DNA from: Claveliimonas bilis
Lineage (GTDB): Bacteria; Bacillota; Clostridia; Lachnospirales; Lachnospiraceae
Direction: 5' to 3'
NCBI RefSeq assembly: GCF_020892095.1
Contig: NZ_AP024845.1
Coordinates: 124,001 to 188,000, forward strand
Length of the DNA: 64,000 nucleotides
A program made the translations under genes and the position numbers. Below are positions 16,200 through 25,291 of the stretch, one piece after another; within the stretch, counting starts at the first letter, position 1; each line of letters starts with the position of its first letter. A model generated the notes under the pieces. The model had not been told where the DNA came from and made no database searches. It saw nothing but the letters and a program-made list of their open reading frames with translations.

Positions 16200-19100
16200 A
16201 TGAAAAAGCTTCCAAAATCGTATTGGGATAAATTTAAAGTAGAGAGTAAAAATGGTAACGACTCCAAATATGACGGATTAAAATTCGAAAATCTTATAAA
16301 TGAATTATTAGCAGTCCTTTACGGAAAAGAATGGGTACGCACTGGAAAATCACATGATAATAATAGAGATTTCTGGACTTTGATGGAAACAGAAGATGGG
16401 CAGAACAAACTTTGGGCCGAATGCAAAAATTACAAAGACAAAATTGCTCTTGATATCTTGGCTCCTACTTTAGTAATGGCACAAATTTATGGGGTTAACA
16501 CTATTATTTTTTTCAGTCGTTCACAGATTAATACACGTGCCAAAAATAAGATATTATTATACGGAGAAAAAACTGGGAAAAGAATCATTTTTTATGATTC
16601 AGATATATTGGAAGATTTGATCATTAATAACAGTAGTTATTTGTCCCCAAAATATCGCCCGGATCAGATAATTGATGAGGATATTCCCCAAAAAGAAAAC
16701 TTTGAAATCTTTTTCTTTCAGGATCCTATATTAGGGACGGTTATATCAGACAATGAATTCATAAACTACAGGTCAGCAATTAAAATTCATTATAATGAAT
16801 TTTTTACTTTGCTTTTTGTGATTAAAAATCCAACATCAGACAAAATGAATATCAGTTTGTCGTTTTCAAAAGAAAATCCGGACAGATTTTGTTTTGAGTA
16901 TATGGATGCCAATATTCATAGTGATAATCAGGAGTGGTGCAGAGTAGAGCTTGAAAAAGGCGAGGGTAAAGCAATTCCTCTCAATTTACGTTCCATACTT
17001 TTTAAATCCACAATGCAATTGCCGCGTTTTGATATTACAATTCTAACTGCAGAGGGAAAAAACAAGTCAAAATCTGAAGTGAAAAAGGTGAAGTGTACTT
17101 GGGTGGGGCAGACCAAATTGATTGGTTCATCATATGAAAAAATTTTAGATGATTTTGAAGAAAAACTGCTTAACAATCGCTCTTTCAGCTGTCTGCTTCT
17201 CGCGGGAACCAGTGGGACCGGAAAATCCAGAATTCTGTCCGAAATTATCGGAAAAGGACTAAAGCAGGGCTATAGAATTCTAAACCTTACCGCCACAGAA
17301 AATTTCTCATCCTTATATTTAATTCAGGAAATTATCTGCTTTATTTATGAAGTCTCTAAAACAGTTATTCTTTCAGCGTTGGAGGAAAAGATACAGGAAG
17401 CAGAGAGACTGGATCCGGAGGAGTCCTCTTCTAGCAAAAAAGTACTGCAATTATTCCGTATTTTAGAGAAAAGCAAAGCGGATCATAATATAAAAAATTT
17501 TATTGATAATTATGGAAGTATTATTTTTGAAAGACTTTCGAACTATAAATATATTATTTTGATTGATAATATTCAATTTACAAATGAAGATTTCCAGTAT
17601 TTTATAGAACAATATACTGTTTATGGTACTAACCAAAGCCGATATAATTATTCGGTACTGGCGGGCGCTTTCAACCTGGACTATATGACTTCCACAGCAG
17701 CAAATTTGTTATTTAATCTGCTTCATCTGGGAATCCCTCATATACTCTCCTATACGCTGAGCGGATTTAGAACGAATGAACAGGGCATCCTGTTTCTGCG
17801 AGAATTAATCCATACTACCGAAAAGGTCTTCGATCCCTTTTTTGAAAAACTGATAGATCAGGTTTCTCTGAAGCCTTATTATCTTTATCAGGGAGTCAGG
17901 TTACTGGAGGAATCAAATGTAATAAAGCAGCTGCCCAATCACCAAGGTTATTTATTTACAGATCTCAACGCTTTAGATGTGTTATTGAATCTGCCAAATG
18001 GCATTGCAGATATATTGAAAAAACGCTGGGAATTTATTTCGGATCAAATTGATCCAGGAGAACTTGCAGTAATTTTTTCTGCATTGTATTTATTTGAAAG
18101 AATGGACGATCAGGTTATTAATACACTTCAGATTGCTCGTGAATCTGTCAATTTTTTATGTTCTCATAGTTTTATTAAAAGAGATTCAGATGATAAATAC
18201 GAATTTGAACATGACATTATTCGCAACCATTTTGAAACATATCATAGAGATAAGATTTTTGAGAGTCTTGCGTGGATTGACCAGAATCATAAAGAAAATA
18301 TTTTATTATTTTACAAAATACCGAAACTACTTTACTATTGCTGTATTAAAGAGGACCCAGAATATGTTGTAAAGACCTGTACTGCTCTAGACACAATCCA
18401 AGTCCCAAATAAACTGTCAAAAATATTTTTCGAAAATATATTTTATACATGTCTTAATGCATACTCTATATTTGAACATCTGCCGGACTGGATATCAGCT
18501 ATACACAAAATATGTATTAATATCAGAGAGTATACAGGTTCTTCCAATGCTGCGGATTTTTATAAAAAGGCTTATGAATATATATTTTCAATTTTTCCAG
18601 ATATCAATATGCTGTATTCTACAAATTTTAGAAAAATGATACATTCATATTGCGATATACTTGTGGAATCTCATCAGAGAAGCGCTGCCGAAAGCCTGAT
18701 TCAAGAAATACTGGGTAAAGGTAAGAATACAGAAGAGCTGTCAGACGAGGCGCTGGATGAAAAGTATGTTTTGCAGTCAATTATGTTAAATCGCGAGTAT
18801 GTAGCCTATAATAATAGCGAACCAACTGAAGAAGTAATTCAAAAACGTAAAAAATTTATGCGGCAGTCTCGTGATTATATTAAGTTGATAAAAGATCCAC
18901 ATAAGAAAGGGTTAATTCAGTACCTGAATGATTCGGATGAAGGGTATAATTATTATGGGTTCCTAAAAGATAAGGACAGGCTGTTTTCTATATGGAATAG
19001 ATGCATTGGTAATATACCTGAGGAAGTACCAGAAAAAACAATGAATTATTACCGTAAACTAGTACAGTATGATTTGATTAATCAAGACAGCAGAAAGGTA

Positions 19101-19610
19101 GCTGCTCACATTGCTAATGGCCGAGAGTATCTGAAAACTGGCGAGTATTCCCATGAACCCATGATATTTAATACGTTTTTTATGATGGCAGAAGCGATGG
19201 ATAAATTGCAGCATATGCCGTGTGAACAGCACTATTATATCTGTAAATTGATCGATGATATACTACAAATTCAGTTAATGCTGAATAATGGGAAAATTGG
19301 TGATATTATGCTTATAAAAGGGGTAGATGCCTATTACAGCCGAAATGTTGATGATGTTTACTATTCATTTTATCAAGCGTTTACAGAATACAGAAAAAAG
19401 CAGACCTCACGTTTTTGGATAAAACTTCAATTACTGTATGAAAATATACAAATTTCATTTACTGAATTAAATATATATGGTTCTTGTTATAATGTTGACT
19501 TTTTGCCGGACAAATACAAAATACCGCTTACACGCGCGCAGTTAAAAAAAATCCGGGTAAGCGGTATTCAGCAGACGTCCGATGGCAAAATGAATCTTCC
19601 GTTAATATGA
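16200..19610 (+). CDS. Mrr-like nuclease fused to STAND-type ATPase, putative anti-phage protein
   Basis: The product is 1136 residues from the ATG at 16200 (AAAGG 8 nt upstream). Residues about 20-150 look like an Mrr/PD-(D/E)XK restriction domain: NNRDFW (Asp near 57), WAECKNYK (Glu-x-Lys near 74) and VMAQIYGVNTIIFFSRS. A beta-rich stretch follows (about 160-310). Then a P-loop ATPase: Walker A GTSGTGKS at 336-343 and Walker B YIILIDNIQ at 451-459. The C-terminal 500 residues are helical, Tyr- and Lys-rich, and look TPR-like without a clear repeat. Nuclease plus STAND ATPase plus helical sensor is the plan of Avs-type antiviral proteins, which recognise phage proteins and then cut DNA. I cannot assign it to a named Avs class. 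AT-rich codon use and the island setting suggest transfer. Confidence 0.75.
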   Translation: MKKLPKSYWDKFKVESKNGNDSKYDGLKFENLINELLAVLYGKEWVRTGKSHDNNRDFWTLMETEDGQNKLWAECKNYKDKIALDILAPTLVMAQIYGVNTIIFFSRSQINTRAKNKILLYGEKTGKRIIFYDSDILEDLIINNSSYLSPKYRPDQIIDEDIPQKENFEIFFFQDPILGTVISDNEFINYRSAIKIHYNEFFTLLFVIKNPTSDKMNISLSFSKENPDRFCFEYMDANIHSDNQEWCRVELEKGEGKAIPLNLRSILFKSTMQLPRFDITILTAEGKNKSKSEVKKVKCTWVGQTKLIGSSYEKILDDFEEKLLNNRSFSCLLLAGTSGTGKSRILSEIIGKGLKQGYRILNLTATENFSSLYLIQEIICFIYEVSKTVILSALEEKIQEAERLDPEESSSSKKVLQLFRILEKSKADHNIKNFIDNYGSIIFERLSNYKYIILIDNIQFTNEDFQYFIEQYTVYGTNQSRYNYSVLAGAFNLDYMTSTAANLLFNLLHLGIPHILSYTLSGFRTNEQGILFLRELIHTTEKVFDPFFEKLIDQVSLKPYYLYQGVRLLEESNVIKQLPNHQGYLFTDLNALDVLLNLPNGIADILKKRWEFISDQIDPGELAVIFSALYLFERMDDQVINTLQIARESVNFLCSHSFIKRDSDDKYEFEHDIIRNHFETYHRDKIFESLAWIDQNHKENILLFYKIPKLLYYCCIKEDPEYVVKTCTALDTIQVPNKLSKIFFENIFYTCLNAYSIFEHLPDWISAIHKICINIREYTGSSNAADFYKKAYEYIFSIFPDINMLYSTNFRKMIHSYCDILVESHQRSAAESLIQEILGKGKNTEELSDEALDEKYVLQSIMLNREYVAYNNSEPTEEVIQKRKKFMRQSRDYIKLIKDPHKKGLIQYLNDSDEGYNYYGFLKDKDRLFSIWNRCIGNIPEEVPEKTMNYYRKLVQYDLINQDSRKVAAHIANGREYLKTGEYSHEPMIFNTFFMMAEAMDKLQHMPCEQHYYICKLIDDILQIQLMLNNGKIGDIMLIKGVDAYYSRNVDDVYYSFYQAFTEYRKKQTSRFWIKLQLLYENIQISFTELNIYGSCYNVDFLPDKYKIPLTRAQLKKIRVSGIQQTSDGKMNLPLI

Positions 19611-20729
19611 TCAGCATTTTTTATCGGCAATATCCTTCAAACGTATTATGTTCCCGTGTCTGTCGATAACCAAATCATATTCAATATTACGTAACTCAAA
19701 CCACAACTGATTTTCAAAAAGGCCTATAAAAGTATCGACAAAATATAATATGGGAGTGGCCAGATCTAAATAATTGAAAGATACTGTTTCATATAGAGTA
19801 ATATGTTCATTATCTCGTATGGTATCTGGCCGCTCAATAATATCAAGAAACTCAACATGCAATTCTCTTTTGATCATTTCATAGTAACTATTTCGATCAT
19901 ACATAGTGGATATGTCTAATAATAAATATTTTTCTGCCAGATCAGGATATATCTTTTTTGTATAATCCGCACTGATTTTAAACCAATCCCAGATATCATA
20001 TACGAATTTTGCATAATCTTTCATTCCATAAATCCCTTTTGCATCCAGGCGATAATAACTGAAGTTTGTTTTTGAGTTATTGGAAGAAGTACTGCCTTTA
20101 TGAAATGCTATTGCATCTGCAGCCACCCAGGTTTCGTATCCAATATCTCTAAGCCGCAGACAATAGTCGCAGTCGGTATATGAATAGGGAATTTCTTCAT
20201 CCAGTCCGCCAACTTCCTGGAGCAGACTCTTTTTTGTCATGAGAACGGCACTGCATACAGTCTGCACTTTTCTATTATGTTGCGCCAAAGGATGATTCCA
20301 GCTTAATCCCATCATAGTATGGGCGGCGTTGAAACGCGAATACATAATTCCAAAGTCTAATATACGATTGTTTAATGGATTGATAAGTTTGGCACTAACA
20401 GCTCCAATATGTTCTGAGGACAGCAGACATTCAAGAAGGTTTTCGTACCAGCCATCCCATACAAAAATATCAGCATCAACAAAAGTGATAATATCTCCGC
20501 TGCATACTGAAACACCATAATTGATTGCTTTTGGATATTGTAAATTTGCCTGAAATTTATAATATCTACATCTTTGGGAATCAATGTTGAGCTCTAATTC
20601 TGAAGCGTTAACATTATTTCCTATAATTAGAATCTCTACATTTTTATCGACTGTTTCCATAATACGTTTTAGACAATAATAGAGCATATCTTTATTTTTA
20701 TGATATGTAATAATAATAGACTGTTTCAT
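19611..20729 (-). CDS. Family 2 glycosyltransferase
   Basis: The 372-residue protein has a GT-A fold: IIITYHKNKDMLYYCLKRIMETVD at the start, GDIITFVDADIFVWDGWYENLL with the DxD metal/nucleotide motif (about residue 88), AVSAKLINPLNNRILDFG, and VGGLDEEIPYSYTDCDYCLRLRDIGYETWVAADAIAFHKGS, the rhamnosyl/galactofuranosyl-type acceptor region. There is no membrane segment, so it acts in the cytoplasm. AAAGGAGGG precedes the ATG. Its partner gene in the cassette is a defence protein, an unusual pairing; a role in altering a surface glycan that phages bind is a reasonable guess but not shown. It is separate from the glycan operon at 26-43 kb. Confidence 0.85.
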   Translation of the reverse strand: MKQSIIITYHKNKDMLYYCLKRIMETVDKNVEILIIGNNVNASELELNIDSQRCRYYKFQANLQYPKAINYGVSVCSGDIITFVDADIFVWDGWYENLLECLLSSEHIGAVSAKLINPLNNRILDFGIMYSRFNAAHTMMGLSWNHPLAQHNRKVQTVCSAVLMTKKSLLQEVGGLDEEIPYSYTDCDYCLRLRDIGYETWVAADAIAFHKGSTSSNNSKTNFSYYRLDAKGIYGMKDYAKFVYDIWDWFKISADYTKKIYPDLAEKYLLLDISTMYDRNSYYEMIKRELHVEFLDIIERPDTIRDNEHITLYETVSFNYLDLATPILYFVDTFIGLFENQLWFELRNIEYDLVIDRHGNIIRLKDIADKKC

Positions 20730-20757
20730 ATATTCCCTCCTTTATCCTCAGGTAGTT

Positions 20758-20777
20758 ACGGATAACTGCTAATTATC
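20758..20777 (-). repeat. Right copy of 20-bp inverted repeat (recombination site)
   Basis: This is the reverse complement of the 20-mer at 16137-16156, with no mismatch. The dyad arms GGATAA/TTATCC are complete here, and a further TTATCC lies at 20741-20746, possibly an accessory binding site. The copy lies 28 nt before the glycosyltransferase ATG and 26 nt past the kwaB-like stop. Confidence 0.8.
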
Positions 20778-20803
20778 CTTCATAATCTTCAACTATTCTC
20801 ACA

Positions 20804-21628
20804 TCATTCTAGCTTGTAAACTGAATTTGCCACTCGCTTCTCATTTGTAATCGGCGTTGTATAACACCTTTGTTCTATACCATAAAGAAGCTTTTTCAAA
20901 TCTTCTTCGTTATTTATTTCAAATGATTTTCCATTATATTTTAGTCCTGGGAAATAGTCATTTGTGTATATAAACAACTCTTTTTTTTCAGTTTTATTTA
21001 ATTTAACTAATGTATCCATCGCCAATGCAATTCTCTTTCTGTTGGCTTTTCCTACCCTGTTTACATTGTAATTATTCCCAAGCTTTATAAATTTCTTATC
21101 AAGAAACTTCTCAACTTCTTCTCCTGTAGCTTCTCGATACAACTTATCAATCCCTTTAAAAATCGGCGAAATTGTCTCCAACTTCTTAAAATATAGAATA
21201 TCCCTCTCCCGCAGATAAATGGCATCAGGAATTTTATTGATAATAATACCTTGTCCTGTTTCTTCAATTTTAAAATCTCCTGAGCAATCAAGAAATTTTT
21301 GCTTTCGCATAATTCTACTTTCCATTGCTCTCTGAAAATAAAATTCATTTCCCGACTGATATGCACAAAGATATTGGATCTGATTTATATCCCCTTTCTT
21401 CATCTGTGCATATGTAGTAGAGTCAATAGGTTCTCCCAAAAATTGTAAACAAAAATCCTTTTTTGACAGGCTTTTCACGGCATACCATTCATCTTCCTCA
21501 AGTTTATAATTCACATCATATTCTACTGCATTTTCTATATCCTCGGGTTTTTCATATATAGTCTTTCCAGATAATATTTTTTCATATTTTTCTATTCGTC
21601 CTTTCATTCTTGCGAATAAGTGATCCAT
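20804..21628 (-). CDS. KwaB-like (DUF4868) protein, probable Kiwa defence component
   Basis: The 274-residue soluble protein has a central pattern I associate with DUF4868/KwaB: YFQRAMESRIMRKQKFLDCSGDFKIEETGQGIIINKIPDAIYLRERDILYFKKLETISPIFKGIDKLYREATGEEVEKFL, then VNRVGKANRKRIALAMDTL. In Kiwa, KwaB acts with the membrane protein KwaA to stop phage DNA replication and late transcription. Here the gene follows a membrane-protein gene by 3 nt, as in Kiwa. Family assignment is from pattern memory and should be checked; the two-gene layout supports it. Confidence 0.6.
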   Translation of the reverse strand: MDHLFARMKGRIEKYEKILSGKTIYEKPEDIENAVEYDVNYKLEEDEWYAVKSLSKKDFCLQFLGEPIDSTTYAQMKKGDINQIQYLCAYQSGNEFYFQRAMESRIMRKQKFLDCSGDFKIEETGQGIIINKIPDAIYLRERDILYFKKLETISPIFKGIDKLYREATGEEVEKFLDKKFIKLGNNYNVNRVGKANRKRIALAMDTLVKLNKTEKKELFIYTNDYFPGLKYNGKSFEINNEEDLKKLLYGIEQRCYTTPITNEKRVANSVYKLE

Positions 21629-21631
21629 GGT

Positions 21632-22147
21632 CTAACACCCCTTATCGATAAAAGTAAAATCGTTAATTCTTCGTAAATCCAAAAATTGCAATCCTTCTGT
21701 TTCCTGTATGCGCCTTTTAGAAATCACAAATATTTTCACCCCATTTTTTTTCGTAACACCATAAAATTTATAACCCAGCAGTAGAAAAATTGGATTAAAA
21801 TACTGCGCCTGGGAACAAAAAACGAAAAGGAAAATCATCCCAAAAACACAAATTAATGTTATCCAATCTCCATCTGAAATGCTTGTTCCCACAAAAAAAT
21901 ATCCCAAATATACCGCCATATAAGACTCTTCACCTACTTCTATAGTTTGCACATATTCAATCGAATCCAAACTCAAAAAATCTGAAATCTTTATACATAC
22001 TATTGACAAAATAATCGGAACAAGCAGATAAACAGCAATAGACCATTGTTCCTGTTTCCATATCCATATATGAGATTTTATGAGATATACCACCAATAAT
22101 AAAAGGAGTGAATTAAATGTCAAAATAAACCTATAAAATATCCTCAT
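21632..22147 (-). CDS. KwaA-like membrane protein, probable Kiwa sensor
   Basis: The roughly 171-residue protein has four hydrophobic segments (about residues 5-25, 38-58, 75-100 and 105-130) and a basic cytoplasmic tail with VTKKNGVKIFVISKRRIQETEGLQFLDLRRIND. Size, four-span topology and the position directly upstream of a DUF4868-like gene match KwaA of the Kiwa system, where it forms membrane assemblies that sense infection. The sequence itself is poorly conserved, so the call rests mainly on context. Starts at 22156 (GTG), 22150 or 22147 (ATG) are all possible. Confidence 0.55.
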   Translation of the reverse strand: MRIFYRFILTFNSLLLLLVVYLIKSHIWIWKQEQWSIAVYLLVPIILSIVCIKISDFLSLDSIEYVQTIEVGEESYMAVYLGYFFVGTSISDGDWITLICVFGMIFLFVFCSQAQYFNPIFLLLGYKFYGVTKKNGVKIFVISKRRIQETEGLQFLDLRRINDFTFIDKGC

Positions 22148-22234
22148 CATAATCACTATTTCAAATTTTCTCGATAATTAAAAAACAGCAAACTCCTCTC
22201 TTTAAATGTTACTGAAGAATTTTGCCGTCAATTT

Positions 22235-22263
22235 ACTATATCACATTTAATATATTTATACAA
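22235..22263 (-). promoter_or_regulatory. Promoter of the kwaA-kwaB operon
   Basis: TTGTAT (22258-22263) and TATAGT (22235-22240) on the minus strand are 17 nt apart, about 85 nt before kwaA. Transcripts that run past kwaB would cross the right inverted repeat into whichever cassette gene lies there, because I see no terminator between kwaB and the repeat. Confidence 0.65.
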
Positions 22264-22422
22264 TAAATTATATTGTAGTTGACACATTTTTCTTGTATAG
22301 GTGTCAATGATTGGTAACACTTCACCCTGAAAGAAATGTCAAGGGAGATGGAGACCCCTTGGGGGAATACCACCTGACTCTGACATTCTCTTTGTGATAT
22401 AATCCTGCCGTCCTTATCTACT

Positions 22423-22713
22423 TTAAAACATGACTCCTTGATACATTTTTACGATCGTATTCGGACTTTTCATCCCCAGACACGTCTTGATGTAGTTATT
22501 CGATCTCCTCTGGTACACTTCCAGCTGTTTCCGGCCGTCTTCCAGGCTATACATCCGCATCTGCTTATAAAATCTCGCTTCATCTGTCCGGTGCTGGCGT
22601 TCTACTTTCCCGTTATGTCTCGGCGTTGCTATCTGTATCCGGTGATACACGATCCCCAGCTCCTCCAGGGCCTTTTCAAACAGATGTGCGTGGTAAGGTG
22701 ATTTTACAGCCAC
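22423..22713 (-). pseudogene. C-terminal fragment of an IS481-like transposase
   Basis: About 90 residues remain: FEKALEELGIVYHRIQIATPRHNGKVERQHRTDEARFYKQMRMYSLEDGRKQLEVYQRRSNNYIKTCLGMKSPNTIV, the C-terminal part of an rve/IS481-type DDE transposase including the catalytic Glu in NGKVERQHR. The 5' part is missing because the IS21-family element is joined here; the first few codons of the frame come from the IS21 tip. The sequence on the other side, to about 22280, has short dyads that may be the old IS end. Confidence 0.75.
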
Positions 22714-22830
22714 AGGGTAAGGAGTTTTTTACATGACGCGGTAAGAACTTTTTTACATCATGCGGTAAGGAGTTTTTTACATGAGTTGGTAAGAAGTTCT
22801 TTACACCGTCCGGTAAGAACTTTTTTACAT
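22692..22830. repeat. IS21 left-end tandem repeats
   Basis: About six copies of an 18-nt unit (GGTAAGRA/GGAG, T-run, ACA) occur in one orientation with spacing of 8-10 nt. A 74-codon open frame across them on the minus strand is only the translated repeat. The mirrored set lies at the right end of the element. Confidence 0.8.
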
Positions 22831-22916
22831 CCTCTGCGGCGAGTTTTATCACAGGAGGAGTCAGCAGTTCATCCGATTTTGTATACTGTAAGCAGTACAC
22901 AAGAGAGGAGACCTTT

Positions 22917-24491
22917 ATGCTGACAAAAACAAAAATGCAGGAAATACAGGATTTAAAACTGCAAGGTTACACAAAAGCTGATATTATCAGATACTATGAA
23001 GCGCAGGGACGCAAGCCTCCCAGCCGGCCCACAATCAGCAAGTATTATGACATGGATGTGCTCCCGGATGATCCCGGCGCTAATCTTGCAAAACCAAAAA
23101 CATTTGACGCGGAGCCTTTCCGCAGCACGATTATCAGAATCCTTGAGACGAACAGTGGAAAAAGTTTCTGTATGTCATCTGTTTACGATGTCCTGGAAGA
23201 AAAATTCATCGAAAACGGAGCGTATGAAAAACTTCCCGGGAACCAGCAGACGCTCCGCAACTATATCCACTATCTTGAGGATTCCGGACAGATCAACAGG
23301 GAACCGGAGCATCGTCGTATCTATGATTATGTTTTTGACACCCCGCCTGGAGAACAGATGCTGATCGACTTCGGTGAGGAGCCTCTCTCAAAAACAACGC
23401 ACATCCATTTCATCTGCCTTTTGCTGCGTTACAGCCGTTTTTTATGCATTTATGCACAGGATCACAAGTATAACTCGGAAGAAGCCTGTAAGGCAATCTA
23501 TCATAGTTTCTGCCGGCTTGGAGGGCGTCCGAAAGAACTGGTCATTGACCAGGACGCCGTGTTTGTCGCCAGTGAAACCTATGGTGAAGTCATCAAGACC
23601 AGGACCTTTGAAGATTTCTGTACTGACCAGGATATCCGGCTCTGGGTGTGTAATAAAGCGGATCCGGAAAGCAAGGGACCTATCGAAAACTCTGTCGGGT
23701 TCGTGAAGAAAAACTTCTTCAGTGCGCGGAAGGTCACCTGTATCGATGATGTATGGCGTTCCCTGCCCGGATGGCTGGAACGCAAGAACCAGCGGATCCA
23801 CCGTTCTACCTTACGGGTCCCAAAAGCAGTCTACGACAGCATTGAAAGGTCAGCCATGCGGCCTCTTCTTCCATCCGTGTATGAAACATCTCCGAATACG
23901 TTCCGCACTTATGAAATCGCGGCAATGCCTTACGTCCTGTATAAATCATGCAGGTATTCGGTTCCCCGTGATTATGCTTTCAAAACGGTACGATTCAAAG
24001 TTGTCAGTGGAAAGATCCACATTTATGACGATCAGCTGAACTATATCTGTTCCCATAACCTCAGTGAGCGAAAAGGAAGTGTCAATCAGCTCCCAGAGCA
24101 CCGGAAGCAGGACTCCGGAGACTGGATCGAGATCATGGAACGTCTCCGCGGGAAATGGAACTGCTATGACTTCCAGCACTTCATCAATGGTGTAAAAAAG
24201 GAAAATCCACGGCATATCTCCAAACAGCTTCGGGCAATTGAACAATTCCTTGATTCTGAGAATCCGGATAAATCCCTGGTAGCACAGGTGATGAAGGAGT
24301 GCTGCCAGAAATACCGGTATCAGTTCTCACAGTTTAAAGTTGTTTACAGCCTTGCAAAAGCCGGCCGGGAACTGGCCACAGACGACTGCCGCGCACAGGT
24401 TCCATCCGGCAGTGTCAGCTACACGGATCTTTCTGTTTATGCAAAAGCCTTTCAGGAACGCACAGAGAGGAAGGAGGCTGCTGCTCGATGA
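22917..24491 (+). CDS. istA: IS21 transposase IstA
   Basis: The 524-residue protein has an N-terminal HTH (MQEIQDLKLQGYTKADIIRYYEAQGRKPPSRPTISKYY) and an rve catalytic core: Asp in QMLIDFGEEPL, Asp in KELVIDQDAVFV, and Glu in ESKGPIENSVGFVKKNFF. The C-terminal domain (VPRDYAFKTVRFKV) is typical of IstA. AGGAG lies about 9 nt before the start. The gene is full length and appears functional. Confidence 0.95.
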   Translation: MLTKTKMQEIQDLKLQGYTKADIIRYYEAQGRKPPSRPTISKYYDMDVLPDDPGANLAKPKTFDAEPFRSTIIRILETNSGKSFCMSSVYDVLEEKFIENGAYEKLPGNQQTLRNYIHYLEDSGQINREPEHRRIYDYVFDTPPGEQMLIDFGEEPLSKTTHIHFICLLLRYSRFLCIYAQDHKYNSEEACKAIYHSFCRLGGRPKELVIDQDAVFVASETYGEVIKTRTFEDFCTDQDIRLWVCNKADPESKGPIENSVGFVKKNFFSARKVTCIDDVWRSLPGWLERKNQRIHRSTLRVPKAVYDSIERSAMRPLLPSVYETSPNTFRTYEIAAMPYVLYKSCRYSVPRDYAFKTVRFKVVSGKIHIYDDQLNYICSHNLSERKGSVNQLPEHRKQDSGDWIEIMERLRGKWNCYDFQHFINGVKKENPRHISKQLRAIEQFLDSENPDKSLVAQVMKECCQKYRYQFSQFKVVYSLAKAGRELATDDCRAQVPSGSVSYTDLSVYAKAFQERTERKEAAAR

Positions 24492-25291
24492 ACCGTGAAA
24501 TCTTAAAAAGTATGGATACCGGCCATATCCCTGTACAGCGGCTCACAGCCCTGCTTGAAACGTTTACCTTAAAGCACGCGGCGCGTATGCTTCCGGATCT
24601 TCTGGAAACCGCAGATCTTCAGGACTCCTCCTGCAGGGAATTCCTTCTGGCTGTTCTCGAGACCGAAGTCAAAGGTCGGAATGAACGGCGTCGGAAGCGT
24701 AACTATTCCGCAGCGCATTTTCCACCAAATATCCGACCATTAGAAGAGTTTGATCCGGAAGAGCTGGAGTCAGGTATCACCCACGCGCAGCTCTCCGTAT
24801 TGAAAGAATTATCCTGGCTGGACAACTGCGGAAACCTTGTCTTTGCGGGGCCTCCCGGCCTCGGCAAGACCATGGTTGCCTGTGGCCTTGGTCTACAGGC
24901 TATCAACAGTGGCTATACTGTATGTTTTGAGAAGATGACCAACCTGATTAAGATTCTCGACACCGCAGAAACAGAGCGTGCAGCCGGATTTCGACTCAAA
25001 AATATCAAGAAAGCACAGCTTGTCATCATTGATGAGATCGGCTATACACCGATCAGCCGCGGACAGGCAAACCGCTTTTTCACATTTATCAGTGACACCT
25101 ATGAAACCAGTTCCATCATCTTTACCACCAACAAAGAGATTGTTGACTGGGCTGAGATGATGGGGGATCCAGTACTTACCACTGCAATGCTGGACCGGAT
25201 CCTGCACCATGCCAAGTGTTACTCTTTCCGCGGGGAATCCTACCGGCTGAAGCACCCTGACCTGTACCCACAGGGAGACGCAGGGATGTAA
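24488..25291 (+). CDS. istB: IS21 transposition helper ATPase IstB
   Basis: The 267-residue AAA+ ATPase has Walker A FAGPPGLGKTMVA (about residue 118), Walker B LVIIDEIGYTPIS (about 178) and sensor region SSIIFTTNKEIVDW. IstB assembles on target DNA and activates IstA. Its ATG overlaps the istA stop by 4 nt (ATGA). Confidence 0.95.
   Translation: MNREILKSMDTGHIPVQRLTALLETFTLKHAARMLPDLLETADLQDSSCREFLLAVLETEVKGRNERRRKRNYSAAHFPPNIRPLEEFDPEELESGITHAQLSVLKELSWLDNCGNLVFAGPPGLGKTMVACGLGLQAINSGYTVCFEKMTNLIKILDTAETERAAGFRLKNIKKAQLVIIDEIGYTPISRGQANRFFTFISDTYETSSIIFTTNKEIVDWAEMMGDPVLTTAMLDRILHHAKCYSFRGESYRLKHPDLYPQGDAGM

Larger units (their letters stand above)
16137..20777. other. Predicted 4.6-kb invertible cassette (Mrr-STAND / glycosyltransferase)
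   Basis: Two perfect 20-bp inverted repeats bracket exactly two genes. Both genes start just inside a repeat and run toward each other, meeting with stop codons side by side (TGA at 19608-19610, then the opposite-strand TCA at 19611-19613). A tyrosine recombinase gene flanks the left repeat. Inverted sites give inversion rather than excision, so recombination would exchange which gene sits next to the left outside promoter and which follows the kwaA-kwaB genes on the right. The sites and layout are seen in the sequence; the inversion is inference. Confidence 0.65.

Noticed and set aside
22692-22830. Regular short repeats resembling a CRISPR array
   Set aside because: Units are 18 nt with 8-10 nt spacers, are mirrored at the other end of an IS21 element, and no cas genes are present.
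22676-22900. A 74-residue repetitive open frame (VKKFLP, VKNSLP units)
   Set aside because: It is the translation of the IS21 terminal repeats; no ribosome site and no family.
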